A stretch of DNA of 49,243 nucleotides. It comes from CAZPGL01 sp964586175 (GTDB lineage: Bacteria > Actinomycetota > Acidimicrobiia > Acidimicrobiales > MedAcidi-G1). The notes under the pieces were generated by a model. It was not told the DNA's origin, ran no database searches, and saw only the letters and a program-made list of their open reading frames with translations. How positions within the stretch are numbered: position 1 is the stretch's first letter; the number at the start of each line of letters is the position of its first letter. This document shows, one piece after another, positions 7,413 to 16,291 of this stretch. Both the position numbers and the translations under genes were made by a program. Location: NCBI GenBank assembly GCA_964586175.1, contig CAZPGL010000013.1, forward strand, positions 1 through 49,243, read 5' to 3'.

Positions 7413-8621
7413 ATGAACCGGCCCCTCGACGGCCTCCAGGTCGTGGAGGGATCGGCGTTCGTGGCCGCGCCGTCGGGCGGCATGACCCTCGCCCAGTTGG
7501 GGGCCGACGTCATCCGGTTCGACGCCATCGGCGGCGGCATCGACCATCAGCGATGGCCGCTCACCCCGGACGGGGTCAGCCTGTACTGGAACGGGCTCAA
7601 CAAGGGCAAGCGGTCGCTGGCCGTCAACCTGCGGGACCCGGCCGCCCAGGAGTTGCTGGCTGAGCTCATCGGGCGGGCCGGCAATTTCCTCACCAACTTC
7701 CCGGCCGTGGGCTGGATGGCCGACGACCAGTTGCGGGCCCGACGGGCCGACCTGATCACGGTGGCCGTCACCGGCAGCCACGACGGCACGACGGCCGTCG
7801 ACTACACGGTCAACTGCGCCGTCGGGTATCCGTCGATCACCGGACACTCCGACGACCCTCGGCCGGTCAACAACGTGGTGCCGGCATGGGACCTCATGTG
7901 CGGGCAGATGGCCGCCGTCGGCCTGCTGGCTGCCGACCGCCACCGCACCCGGACCGGCGAGGGGCAGACGGTCACCCTCGCCCTGGCCGACGTGGCCCTG
8001 GCCACGGTGGCCATGCTCGGGAACCTGGCCGAGGCCGAGGTGCTGGGCACCGAACGGGCCCGGCTTGGCAACGACCTCTACGGGGCCTACGGCCGGGACT
8101 TCCCGACCGGAGACGGTCGCCGGGTGATGGTCGTGGCGATCAGTCCCAAGCAGTGGCGGGGGCTGCAGACGGCCACCGGCACGGCGGGGGAGGTGGGGGC
8201 GCTGGCCGAGCGGCTGGGCGTCGACTTCGGCGACGAGGGTGCCCGGTTCGACGCCCGGGACGCGTTGGGCGAGGTGTTCGCCCCGTGGTTCGCTCAGCGG
8301 ACGCTGGCCGAGGCGGCGGCAGCCCTCGACGCCGAGGGGGTGTGCTGGGGCCCGTACCGCACCGTGACCCAGATGCTGGCCGAGGACCCCCGGTGCTCGA
8401 CGGCCAACCCGCTGTTCGCCGAACTTGACCAGCCCGGCGTGGGCCGCCACCTGGTGCCGGGGTCGGCCCTGGTGTTCGGCGGTGCGGTGGGCGTCGACCG
8501 CGGTGCCGCCACCGCTCCCGGTCTGGGTGAGCACACCGAGCAGATCCTGGCCGACGACCTGGGGCTCGGGTCCGCCGAGATCGGCGACCTCGTCGACCGC
8601 GGGGTGGTCGCCGGTCCGTGA
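7413..8621 (+). CDS. CaiB/BaiF family III CoA-transferase, 2-methylfumaryl-CoA isomerase-like
   Basis: The 402-residue protein belongs to the family III CoA-transferases, which move CoA between carboxylic acids through an aspartyl-CoA anhydride. The N-terminus, VVEGSAFVAAPSGGMTLAQLG followed by LNKGKRSLAVNLRD, strongly resembles mesaconyl-CoA (2-methylfumaryl-CoA) C1-C4 isomerase as I remember it. The likely catalytic Asp is Asp160 in VPAWDLMCG. The start ATG lies 4 bp after the peroxiredoxin stop, so the two are probably cotranscribed. The isomerase assignment is by family resemblance; an intermolecular transferase of unknown acid specificity is the alternative. Confidence 0.85.
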   Translation: MNRPLDGLQVVEGSAFVAAPSGGMTLAQLGADVIRFDAIGGGIDHQRWPLTPDGVSLYWNGLNKGKRSLAVNLRDPAAQELLAELIGRAGNFLTNFPAVGWMADDQLRARRADLITVAVTGSHDGTTAVDYTVNCAVGYPSITGHSDDPRPVNNVVPAWDLMCGQMAAVGLLAADRHRTRTGEGQTVTLALADVALATVAMLGNLAEAEVLGTERARLGNDLYGAYGRDFPTGDGRRVMVVAISPKQWRGLQTATGTAGEVGALAERLGVDFGDEGARFDARDALGEVFAPWFAQRTLAEAAAALDAEGVCWGPYRTVTQMLAEDPRCSTANPLFAELDQPGVGRHLVPGSALVFGGAVGVDRGAATAPGLGEHTEQILADDLGLGSAEIGDLVDRGVVAGP

Positions 8622-8823
8622 GGCCCGGCCGACCGGCTTGTTACTACCGGTTAGTCATCGTGTAGAGGTATCTGCTGTGGACAACTCCATCATGTTCAGA
8701 GATAGATAGGTTCTCTAACAATCATCGCAGAACCCTGTACCCGGCGGCGGGCGTTTCCTACGATCGACGGCGCTGGACGAGGGAGCCGACCTGTGGGGCG
8801 GTTCCGGCAAGGAGACACCTGCA
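8622..8823. promoter_or_regulatory. whiB upstream region, comparatively AT-rich
   Basis: This 202-bp spacer is less GC-rich than its surroundings and contains no gene. It holds the imperfect palindrome TTACTACCGGTTAGTCA (8641-8657) and the short inverted repeat AGAGA/TCTCT (8698-8716). A TGGACA hexamer (8678-8683) is followed 17-19 bp later by the GATAGATAG stretch, which could form a promoter. A ribosome binding site AAGGAG precedes the whiB ATG. Which protein binds here is unknown. Confidence 0.4.
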
Positions 8824-9174
8824 ATGTCACCAATCACGTCAGAGGCAGCGGTGAGCCTGTCCGCCGACTTGCCGACGATGAGCTGGGTCGACCACGGCAT
8901 GTGCCGGGGCAAGAGCGAGTTGTTCTTCGCTCCGTTCGCCGAGCGCCCCGAGGCACGGGTGCGTCGCGAGGCCAAGGCCCGCGAACTGTGCGCCGCCTGC
9001 CAGGTCGCTGAACCGTGCAAGTCCTACGCCCGGGACAACCGGGAGCTGGGGTACTGGGGCGGCGAATCAGAGTCCGAACGGGCCACCGCCGGGTTCGCAC
9101 CCACCACCCCGATCATCGGCCGCCGCCAGGTGGCCGCCCAGCGGGCCGCCGCCGCGCTGGCCGAAGCCGGCTGA
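8824..9174 (+). CDS. WhiB-family iron-sulfur transcription factor
   Basis: The 116-residue protein carries the full WhiB signature. Four Cys (27, 56, 59, 65) in GMC...LCAAC...PC bind a [4Fe-4S] cluster, and the turn GYWGGESE (76-83) is the conserved G[VI]WGG motif. A short basic segment (IIGRRQVAAQRAA) follows, as in DNA-binding WhiB proteins. These actinobacteria-specific factors act with sigma factor region 4 and respond to redox or nitric oxide. A good AAGGAG ribosome binding site supports this start. It is monocistronic and converges with the SDR gene 13 bp away. Which WhiB subclass it is cannot be stated. Confidence 0.95.
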   Translation: MSPITSEAAVSLSADLPTMSWVDHGMCRGKSELFFAPFAERPEARVRREAKARELCAACQVAEPCKSYARDNRELGYWGGESESERATAGFAPTTPIIGRRQVAAQRAAAALAEAG

Positions 9175-9187
9175 GCGGGCTCGCCCG

Positions 9188-9952
9188 CTAGAGGCCGAGG
9201 AACCCGCCGCCGTCGGCGACGACGGTCTGGCCGGTCACGAATCGCGACAGGTCCGAAGCGAGGAACACCGCCACCGGGCCGATGTCGGCCGCCGGGTCGC
9301 CGATCCGCCCGAGCGGCGTGCGCGCCGCCAGCCGGGACTCCAGGTCCGGGTTGGCCCGGAATGCGGACGCCATGGCGGGGGTCATGGCGATCGGCGCGAT
9401 GCAGTTCACCCGCACCCCCGACGACCCCCACTCGCCGGCCAGGCTCTTGGCCAGCGCCCGCTGCGACGCCTTGACCATGGCGTAGGCCGGCACGTTTGGG
9501 CTGCCCTCCATGCCGGCGGCCGACGTCATCATCACGAAGGAACCGGCCGTCGCCACCAGATGGGGGTGCGCCACCTGCGCCAGGTCGAACGAGGCCCGGA
9601 CTGTCGTGGCCATCAGGTCGTCGATCAGGTGGGGCTCCACGTCCTCGACGGCGACCGGGCGGCTCGCACCGCCCACCGCGTTGTGGATGCAGCAGTCCAG
9701 GCGGCCGAAGCGGTCGACCGTGCCGGCCACCGCGGCCTCGAGGTCCTCCCGGACGGTGACGTCGCACCGGAGGCACACGGCGTCGTGGCCCGCATCCCGC
9801 AGCGCGGCGGCCGCCGGCTCGCCGTTCTCCAGGCGTCGGGCGGCCAGCACCACCGCAGCACCGTGCTCGGCCACCGCGGTGGCCATGCCCAGGCCGATGC
9901 CGGCACCACCCCCGGTGATCAGCACCACCCGGCCGTCCAGTAGCCCGGTCAC
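9188..9952 (-). CDS. Short-chain dehydrogenase/reductase (SDR)
   Basis: This classical SDR of 254 residues has the NAD(P)-binding TGGGAGIG (13-20) and a catalytic triad Ser144, Tyr157, Lys161 (YAMVK). The usual NNAG is changed to HNAVGG. The C-terminal FVTGQTVVADGGGF is typical of the FabG/2,4-dienoyl-CoA reductase-like SDRs. It starts with GTG overlapping the TGA of the upstream SDR-like gene (GTGA), so the two are translationally coupled. The neighbouring CoA-transferase and other catabolic genes suggest an acyl-CoA or alicyclic alcohol substrate, but this is inference. Confidence 0.9.
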   Translation of the reverse strand: MTGLLDGRVVLITGGGAGIGLGMATAVAEHGAAVVLAARRLENGEPAAAALRDAGHDAVCLRCDVTVREDLEAAVAGTVDRFGRLDCCIHNAVGGASRPVAVEDVEPHLIDDLMATTVRASFDLAQVAHPHLVATAGSFVMMTSAAGMEGSPNVPAYAMVKASQRALAKSLAGEWGSSGVRVNCIAPIAMTPAMASAFRANPDLESRLAARTPLGRIGDPAADIGPVAVFLASDLSRFVTGQTVVADGGGFLGL

Positions 9953-10587
9953 GGCGCCATCCAGACCCCGCCGTCGGCGGTGATCGTCGAACCGGTCACG
10001 AACCTGGCGCCGGGTGCGGTGAGGGTGTCGAGCACCCCGGCCACGTCGGCGAACGGATCACCCGAGCCGGTCAGGGCCGCATCGGCGAGACTCGAGTCGG
10101 CGGCCATGGCCGCACCCGCCGCGTCCCCCAGCAACAGGCCGGGGTCGACGGCCACCGTGTTGGCCCGTACCCCGTCCGACCCCCACTGCTTGGCGATGCC
10201 CTTGGTCAGCGAACGCAGACCCTCGGCCGCCGTGGCGGTGGCGGCGAAGCCCGCCGCACCCCCCATGGCCGACGTCGGGACCACGGCGACGAAGACCGAT
10301 CCGCGGCCGACGAACGGACGGCAGGCCCGAGCGAAGGCCAGGGCAGCCCGCATCGGCGCCTCGGCGGCCGCCGCCCAGTCGGCGGTCGCCAGGTCGACGA
10401 GCGGCGTCGGCCCGGCCGATGGCACGACGGGCACGAACACGGCCATGTCGGCCGGAGCGTCGATGGTCGGATCACCGGGGTCGGTGACGCTCACCCGGTG
10501 ACCGAGGCCGGTCAGGGCGGTGGCCAGGCCGGTGGCCGCATCCCCTCGGCCGCACAACACGGTGTGGGGCGTGGCCGACTCGTCCAT
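9949..10587 (-). CDS. SDR-like protein lacking the catalytic Tyr/Lys
   Basis: The protein (212 residues from the ATG at 10587) has the SDR fold outline. A degenerate nucleotide loop GRGDAATG lies at the N-terminus, the segment GIAKQWGSDGVRANTVAVDPG matches the classical region after the active site, and ARFVTGSTITADGGVW closes the fold. The active-site YxxxK is missing: the aligned stretch reads GFAATATAAEGL, with neither Tyr nor Lys. It also lacks the NNAG segment. A TACGGT box 8 nt before the ATG favours this start over the ATG 18 bp upstream. Coupling to a normal SDR by GTGA suggests a partner or structural role, perhaps as a heterodimer. Confidence 0.8.
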   Translation of the reverse strand: MDESATPHTVLCGRGDAATGLATALTGLGHRVSVTDPGDPTIDAPADMAVFVPVVPSAGPTPLVDLATADWAAAAEAPMRAALAFARACRPFVGRGSVFVAVVPTSAMGGAAGFAATATAAEGLRSLTKGIAKQWGSDGVRANTVAVDPGLLLGDAAGAAMAADSSLADAALTGSGDPFADVAGVLDTLTAPGARFVTGSTITADGGVWMAP

Positions 10588-10622
10588 GCCCGCCGACCGT
10601 AGCAATCGGCCGGGAGGCGGGC

Positions 10623-11891
10623 CTACGGGAAGATGCCGCGCTGGCCGTACACCGTCTGCAGGCGTTGCAGGGCCACGGCGTACGCGGCGTCGCGCCGCGA
10701 CGACACCTCAAGTTCCTCGCGCAGGGCGACCACGGCGTCGCATGCCGACCACATGATCTCCCGCAGCCGGTGGTCGACGTCGGTGATGTCCCACCGCTGC
10801 GCCGAACGGTTCTGCAACCATTCGAAGTACGACACGATCACGCCGCCGGCGTTGACGAGGATGTCGGGCAGGATGTCGACGCCCCGGTCGGCCAACATCG
10901 TCTCGGCATCGAGGGTGGTGGGGCCGTTGGCCGCTTCGACGATGACCTTGGCGGAGACCGTGCCGGCGTTCTGAGCGGTGATCTGGTTCTCCAGCGCCGC
11001 CGGGACCAGCACGTCCACGTCCACCGACCAGAAGTCCTCGTCGTCGACCCAACCGGCGTGCGGGTAACCCGACACGGAGCCGTGCTCGCGCGCCCAGTCG
11101 GTGAGGTCGAAGGCGTCGATGCCGTCCTCGTCGACGATGGCGCCGGCGTGGTCTGCCACCGCCACCACCTTGCCGCCGTGCACCTGGAAGATGCGCCCGG
11201 TGGCGCTGCCCACGTTGCCCCAACCCTGGATGGCCGCGGTCGCCCCTTGGAGGTCGAACCCCACTTCATCGGCCCAGTGCTGGAGGCAGAACACCACGCC
11301 CTGACCGGTGGCCTTCTCCCGGCCCGGGCTACCCCCGGTCTCGAGGGTCTTGCCGGTGACGATGCGCTTCACGTTCTGGCGTTCGGCGGCGCCGGTGGAG
11401 TTGGCGTAGGTGTCCATCATCCAGACCATGGCCTGGGCGTTGCTGCCCAGGTCGGGGGCCGGGATGTCGTGGTCGGGCCCGATGTTGGTCGACAGGCTGT
11501 GGGTGAACCGCCGCACCACCCGTTCGAGCTCGTCGTGGCTGCACGACCGGGGATCGAACGAGATGCCGCCCTTGGCACCCCCGAACGGGATGTCGCACAG
11601 GGCCGACTTCCAGGTCATCCACGACGCCAAGGCCTTGACCTCGTCGAGGTTCACCATCGGATGGAACCGCACGCCGCCCTTGTACGGGCCGAGAAGGTTG
11701 TTGTGCTGGATGCGGTAGCCCCGGAACACCTCGAAGCGGCCGTCGTCCATCCGCACCGGGAAGTTGACGATGATCTCGTTCTTGGGTTGCGACAGGATGG
11801 CCCGCAGGTCGCCGGGTAGATCGATCAGGTCGGCGCCCCGGTTGAACTGGGCCAGCGCCGTGGCGTAGAGCCCGTGGTCTTCGTCTGCCAT
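10623..11891 (-). CDS. gdhA: Glutamate dehydrogenase (Glu/Leu/Phe/Val dehydrogenase family)
   Basis: The 422-residue enzyme interconverts glutamate and 2-oxoglutarate plus ammonia. Visible are the substrate-binding GPYKGGVRFHP, the catalytic Lys region KSALCDIPFGGAKGGI, PAPDLGSN, the Rossmann motif IQGWGNVGSATG and the C-terminal EAANGPTTLDA and PDILVNAGGVIVSYFEW. The ATG at 11891 has a GGTGGAGG ribosome binding site. The frame extends further upstream, but that part overlaps the intergenic region and is unlike the family. It lies 46 bp downstream of the P-type ATPase gene. Length and motifs fit the NAD-type hexameric class better than leucine dehydrogenase. Confidence 0.93.
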   Translation of the reverse strand: MADEDHGLYATALAQFNRGADLIDLPGDLRAILSQPKNEIIVNFPVRMDDGRFEVFRGYRIQHNNLLGPYKGGVRFHPMVNLDEVKALASWMTWKSALCDIPFGGAKGGISFDPRSCSHDELERVVRRFTHSLSTNIGPDHDIPAPDLGSNAQAMVWMMDTYANSTGAAERQNVKRIVTGKTLETGGSPGREKATGQGVVFCLQHWADEVGFDLQGATAAIQGWGNVGSATGRIFQVHGGKVVAVADHAGAIVDEDGIDAFDLTDWAREHGSVSGYPHAGWVDDEDFWSVDVDVLVPAALENQITAQNAGTVSAKVIVEAANGPTTLDAETMLADRGVDILPDILVNAGGVIVSYFEWLQNRSAQRWDITDVDHRLREIMWSACDAVVALREELEVSSRRDAAYAVALQRLQTVYGQRGIFP

Positions 11892-11937
11892 GGTGGTCCT
11901 CCACCGTCGGAGAAGTCCGATGCTGCCAGCGGCAACG

Positions 11938-14274
11938 CTAGCCGGACCGCCGGCCCACCAAGCGGGGGACCAGCGCCACGGCGAGCGAGCCGACGGCGGC
12001 ACAGATCGCCATGACGGCCCAGGCCGATCCTTCCGGCGGGTCCAACTCGAAGTAGTCGCGGCCCGCGGTGGTGGCCATGACGGCGATGTAGGACAACCCC
12101 ATGGCGGCGGCCAGACCCAACTTCCACGGCCGGATCGGGCGGCTGATGGTGACGAGGATGGCTAGGCCGACGAGGAGAAGGGTCATGGTGGCCGCGGTGC
12201 GGGCCTCATCGAGGGTGGAGTCGCCGGCCCGGACGACCTCGTAGGCCACGAAGGTGGCGACCCCGGCCGCCACCCCGGCCGGCAACGAGAAACGCAGCAC
12301 CCGGTCGAGGAACCCGGGGCGCACCAGGGCCGTTTCGGGAGCCAGGGCGAGGAAGAACCCCGGGATGCCGATCGACATCGAGCCGATGAGCGTGAGCTGT
12401 TTGGGCAGGAACGGGAACGGGCTGCCCAGCAGACCCACCAGGGCGGTCAACAGCACGGCGTAGGTGGCCTTGGTGATGAACAGGTTGGCCACCCGCTCGA
12501 TGTTGTTGATGACCCGCCGGCCCTCGGCCACCACCCGCGGCAGGGTGGCGAACCGGTCGTCGAGGAGCACCAACTGGGCCACGGCCCGGGTGGCCGAGCT
12601 GCCCGACCCCATGGCGATGCCCATGTCGGCGTCCTTGAGGGCCAGCACGTCGTTGACACCGTCGCCGGTCATGGCCACCGTGTGGCCTCGGGACTGCAGG
12701 GCGCCCACCATGGCCCGTTTCTGGTGGGGGGTGACCCGTCCGAACACCGCCCGGGTGTCGACCACCTCGGCCAGCTCGTCGGGATCGGTTGGGAGCTCTC
12801 GGGCGTCGGAGCCGTGGTCGGCGTCGGGGATGCCGGCCCGTCGGGCCACCGCGGCAACCGTCGCCGGATGGTCGCCGGAGATCACCTTGCAGGTCACCCC
12901 CTGGGTCACGAACCAGTCGAGGATCTCGGGGGCATCGTCCTTGACGGTGTCCTCCAGCAGCACCAGGGCCACCGGGGTGCGATGGTCGGGCAGGGTCTCG
13001 AGGTCGGCGGCGTCGCTGCGGGTCAGGGCCAGCACCCGGCGACCCTCGGTGGCGTGCCCGGCCACCCGGTCCCGGAGGTCCGGGTCGTCGGGGAGCAGGA
13101 TGTCGGGCGCGCCGAGGTGCAGCACGCCCCGGTTGCCGAAGTCGGTGGCCGCCCACTTGCGGGCCGACGAGAAGGGCAGCACCTCGACCGTCGTCCAGCC
13201 GGGGTCGGGGTGGACTGAGGCCACGGCGGCCAGGGTGGCGTTGGGGTTGGGGTCCGAGGCGGCCATGGCGCCCAACGCCCCGCTCGGGTCGTCGTCGCCC
13301 AATGCCTCGACGCCGGCGTAGGCGATCTCGCCGGTGGTGATGGTGCCCGTCTTGTCCAGGCACAGCACGTCGACCCGGGCCAGCAGCTCGACCGACGCCA
13401 GTTCCTTGGCCAGGGCCTGGCGCCGGGCCAGGGCGATGACTCCGACGATGAACGACAGGCTGGTCAGCAGCACGAGGCCGTCGGGCACCATGGCCACCGC
13501 GGCGGCGACGGTCCCCCGGAGGGCCTCGGGCCATTCGTCCTCCTCGGCCAGCAGGCGCAGCCACAGCAGCAGTGACGCCGGCGGGATGATGGCGGTCAGC
13601 CAACGCAGGATGCGGTTCACGCCGGCCCGCAACTCGCTGTCGGCCAGCTTGAACGCCCGGGCCTCCTCGGCCAGCGAGGCGGCGTAGCTGTCCGCCCCGA
13701 TCCGGGTGGCCCGCATGTGCCCTGAACCGGCCGACACGAAGCTGCCCGACAGCACCGGGTCGCCGTCGGCCTTCTCGACGGGGTCGGCTTCGCCGGTGAG
13801 CAGCGATTCGTCAAGCTCGAGGCCGATCCCGTCGATCACGTCGCCGTCGACCACGACCTGGTCGCCGGGCCGCAGGGCCAGCACGTCGTCGGCGACCACA
13901 CCCGACACGGAGATCTCGGCGTCATGGCCGTCGCGGACGACCCTGGCCCGGGGGGCCGACAGCACGGCCAGGGCGTTGAGCGTCTTGCGGGCCCGGAGTT
14001 CCTGGACCACGCCGATGACGCTGTTGGACACGATGACCCCGGCGAACAGGGCGTCGCCGGGGAAGCCGGCCACGAGGATGAGCACCAGCAGCGACCCCAT
14101 GATGGCGTTGACCGGAGTGAGCACGTTGGCCCGCAGGATCTCGCCGGTGCTGCGCACCGGGGCGTCGGGTACGTCGTTGACCCGCCCATCGGCGACCCGT
14201 TCGGCGACTTCCGCCTCGGTGAGCCCCGTCACGACCGGGGTGACCGATGGGCCGTTCACGCTGACGCCGACCAT
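11938..14274 (-). CDS. P-type cation-transporting ATPase (CtpE-like)
   Basis: The integral membrane protein of about 778 residues is a P-type ATPase. It shows the actuator TGE in DESLLTGEADPVEK (160-162), the phosphorylated Asp307 in LCLDKTGT, the hinge TGDGVNDVLALKDADMGIAMG and several hydrophobic helices. The metal-site helix reads MVPDGLVLL (262-270), resembling the MVPEGL of the mycobacterial CtpE Ca2+ pump group. There is no N-terminal heavy-metal domain. The start is either ATG 14274 or GTG 14259; the latter forms a GTGA overlap with the NUDIX stop. Cotranscribed with the NUDIX and CoA-transferase genes. Calcium specificity is an inference. Confidence 0.92.
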   Translation of the reverse strand: MVGVSVNGPSVTPVVTGLTEAEVAERVADGRVNDVPDAPVRSTGEILRANVLTPVNAIMGSLLVLILVAGFPGDALFAGVIVSNSVIGVVQELRARKTLNALAVLSAPRARVVRDGHDAEISVSGVVADDVLALRPGDQVVVDGDVIDGIGLELDESLLTGEADPVEKADGDPVLSGSFVSAGSGHMRATRIGADSYAASLAEEARAFKLADSELRAGVNRILRWLTAIIPPASLLLWLRLLAEEDEWPEALRGTVAAAVAMVPDGLVLLTSLSFIVGVIALARRQALAKELASVELLARVDVLCLDKTGTITTGEIAYAGVEALGDDDPSGALGAMAASDPNPNATLAAVASVHPDPGWTTVEVLPFSSARKWAATDFGNRGVLHLGAPDILLPDDPDLRDRVAGHATEGRRVLALTRSDAADLETLPDHRTPVALVLLEDTVKDDAPEILDWFVTQGVTCKVISGDHPATVAAVARRAGIPDADHGSDARELPTDPDELAEVVDTRAVFGRVTPHQKRAMVGALQSRGHTVAMTGDGVNDVLALKDADMGIAMGSGSSATRAVAQLVLLDDRFATLPRVVAEGRRVINNIERVANLFITKATYAVLLTALVGLLGSPFPFLPKQLTLIGSMSIGIPGFFLALAPETALVRPGFLDRVLRFSLPAGVAAGVATFVAYEVVRAGDSTLDEARTAATMTLLLVGLAILVTISRPIRPWKLGLAAAMGLSYIAVMATTAGRDYFELDPPEGSAWAVMAICAAVGSLAVALVPRLVGRRSG

Positions 14275-15023
14275 TCGAGCACGTAGCGGCCAGACAGCAT
14301 GGTGAGCCGGTGTCGGGCACCGGGCACCGAGGCGTCGGTCGTGGCGTAGCCGGCGTCGCCCTCCCACAGCGCCACCGGCCCCTCCTCGGTGCGGGCCATG
14401 TGGGTCTCGTAGAAGCGGGGCTCGGTGGCGTCGAGGGTGTTCAGGGCGTCGTCGACCGACATGAACCCGCCGAGCAGGTCGAGGGTCATCCAGGTTGGAG
14501 CAGCCAACTCGATCTCGCCGTGGTCCCGACGCGCCATGGCTTCCGCCGGGCCCATCCAGGCGTGTTCGGTGATCTCCCCGTCATCGACGGCGACGTCCCC
14601 GTCGGGTCCGGAGGCGACCCGGGTGGCGAAGAAGAACGTCGAGAACCGTTTCGGGGTGATGGGGGGCGGCACCCAGTGGGAGAACCAGACCAAGGCGTCT
14701 GGGTCGACGGCCAGGTCGGCTTCTTCGGCGGCCTCGCGGACGGCGGCGGCCGCCGCGGTGGCCAACTCGTCGGGGGCACCGTCATCGCCGGTCACCATGT
14801 CGGTGTCGTCGACGCGGCCTCCCGGGAACACCCACATGCCGCCGAAGGCGATCTTGGAGTTCTTGCGCAGCATCAGCACCTCGATGCCATCGGCGGTGTC
14901 ACGCAGCACCACAACGGTGGCCGCCGGGATCAGCTCAGTGGCGCCGTGCTCGGCGTGATGCCTGGCCCACGCGTCGTACCGGCGGTGCTCACTGTTTCCA
15001 CCGGCGCCGTCGTCCCCGTTCAC
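14256..15023 (-). CDS. NUDIX hydrolase, possible CoA-diphosphatase-like
   Basis: The 255-residue protein has a NUDIX domain in its N-terminal half: FGGMWVFPGGRVD (60-72) and the metal-binding REAAEE helix (96-101). A long insertion separates the glycine from the helix, as in NUDT7/NUDT19-like acyl-CoA diphosphatases. It starts with GTG overlapping the stop of the upstream CoA-transferase (GTGA) and overlaps the P-type ATPase start downstream. The CoA-transferase partner and the insertion make CoA derivatives a reasonable substrate guess, which the sequence alone cannot prove. Confidence 0.9.
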   Translation of the reverse strand: MNGDDGAGGNSEHRRYDAWARHHAEHGATELIPAATVVVLRDTADGIEVLMLRKNSKIAFGGMWVFPGGRVDDTDMVTGDDGAPDELATAAAAAVREAAEEADLAVDPDALVWFSHWVPPPITPKRFSTFFFATRVASGPDGDVAVDDGEITEHAWMGPAEAMARRDHGEIELAAPTWMTLDLLGGFMSVDDALNTLDATEPRFYETHMARTEEGPVALWEGDAGYATTDASVPGARHRLTMLSGRYVLEWSASA

Positions 15024-16207
15024 GCGATCACCCCTGTGGCCCGCAGGGCGTCGATCCGGTCGCCGTGGCCCAACTCGGCCAGGACCTCGTCGGTGTGCTG
15101 GCCGTGGGAGGGAGCCGACGGTTCCCGGATCTCGGCCGGCGTGCCGTGGAAACGAGTGGGCACCCGGTGCTGGCGTACCCGCCCGGCCGTGGGGTGGTCG
15201 TGCTCGTGGAGCAGGGCGTTGGCCACCACCTGGGGGTCGGCGGCCACCATCTCGACGTCGAGGATCACCCCGAACGGCACCTGGTTGGCCTCGAGGTTCG
15301 CCTCGGCCTCGGCCACCGTGTACCGCTGGGCCCGCTTCCGGATCTCGGCGTGGACGGCCATGGTCTTGTCGCGGTTGCGCTGCCGGTCGACGATGCGGGC
15401 CAGGTCGGGGTCGGAGGTGTCCACCCCGAACGACCGGGCGAACCCGTGGAACTCGCTGTCGTTGGGGGCGGCCACGGCGAGGAAGCCGTCGGAGAGCACG
15501 ATCGCCGTGTTGTTGGCCGCCACCGACTGGGGCCCCGAGTGGTCGCCGTCGAGCATGACCTCGTGGTCGGCGCCGTCGACGAACAGGAAGGCGATGCAGG
15601 CGTCGAGCATGGCCAGCTCGAGGTGCTGGCCGCCGGCGCCTCGCTCACGTGCCAACAGCGCCGCGGTGATGGCCTGACAGGCCGTGTAGGCGGTGAGCTT
15701 GTCGGCCACCAACTGGCGCAGAAACACCGGCTTGTCGTCGTAGCGGCCGGTCTGGTTGGCGGCCAGGCCCGACACGGCCTGGATCGCCGTGTCGTACACC
15801 CGGCGGTGGCTGTAGGGGCCGGTCGGCCCGAACCCGGTCAGGTCGGCGTAGACCACGTCGGGGTTGACGGCGGCCACGTCGGCGTAGGCCACCCCCAGGC
15901 GCTCGGCCACCCCGGGCCGGTAGTTCTGGACGACCACGTCGGCGGAGGCCAGCAGCTCGCCGGCGATGGCCTTGCCGTCAGGGTCGCCGAGGTCCAGCAC
16001 GACCGAGCGCTTGCCCCGGTTGGCAATCTGGAACATGGCCGAGATGCCGGCCACCGAGGAGCCGATCCAGCGCACCAGGTCGCCGATGCCCGGCTGTTCG
16101 ATCTTGACGCAATCGGCACCCTGGTCGACGAGCATGCCGGCGGCCAGTGGTCCGGTGATGGCCACCGACAGGTCGACGATGCGTATGCCGTCGAGTGGAC
16201 CTGCCAT
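15020..16207 (-). CDS. CaiB/BaiF family III CoA-transferase
   Basis: The 395-residue protein has the family III landmarks: IRIVDLSVAITGPLAAGMLVDQG at the N-terminus, NRGKRSVVLDL, VVVQNYRPGVAERLG and LTGFGPTGPYS. The likely catalytic Asp139 lies in RRVYDTAIQA. The ATG at 16207 sits 7 nt after a TACGGT -10 box, implying a leaderless transcript; the much longer frame upstream overlaps the divergent SDR gene and is spurious. It heads the run CoA-transferase, NUDIX, P-type ATPase, glutamate dehydrogenase, SDR pair. The CoA donor and acceptor are unknown. Confidence 0.92.
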   Translation of the reverse strand: MAGPLDGIRIVDLSVAITGPLAAGMLVDQGADCVKIEQPGIGDLVRWIGSSVAGISAMFQIANRGKRSVVLDLGDPDGKAIAGELLASADVVVQNYRPGVAERLGVAYADVAAVNPDVVYADLTGFGPTGPYSHRRVYDTAIQAVSGLAANQTGRYDDKPVFLRQLVADKLTAYTACQAITAALLARERGAGGQHLELAMLDACIAFLFVDGADHEVMLDGDHSGPQSVAANNTAIVLSDGFLAVAAPNDSEFHGFARSFGVDTSDPDLARIVDRQRNRDKTMAVHAEIRKRAQRYTVAEAEANLEANQVPFGVILDVEMVAADPQVVANALLHEHDHPTAGRVRQHRVPTRFHGTPAEIREPSAPSHGQHTDEVLAELGHGDRIDALRATGVIA

Positions 16208-16291
16208 GGGGCGGACCGTACTCCGACCGGTGGCAATGGAAGGAAGTCGGTGTGCTAGTTGTCGGGTCCGAACAGGAGATGGGGAGTTGAC

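Noticed and set aside
8641..8657. Confident operator for the whiB-like gene
   Set aside because: The palindrome needs one inserted base and one change to be symmetric, so it is kept only as part of a low-confidence promoter region.
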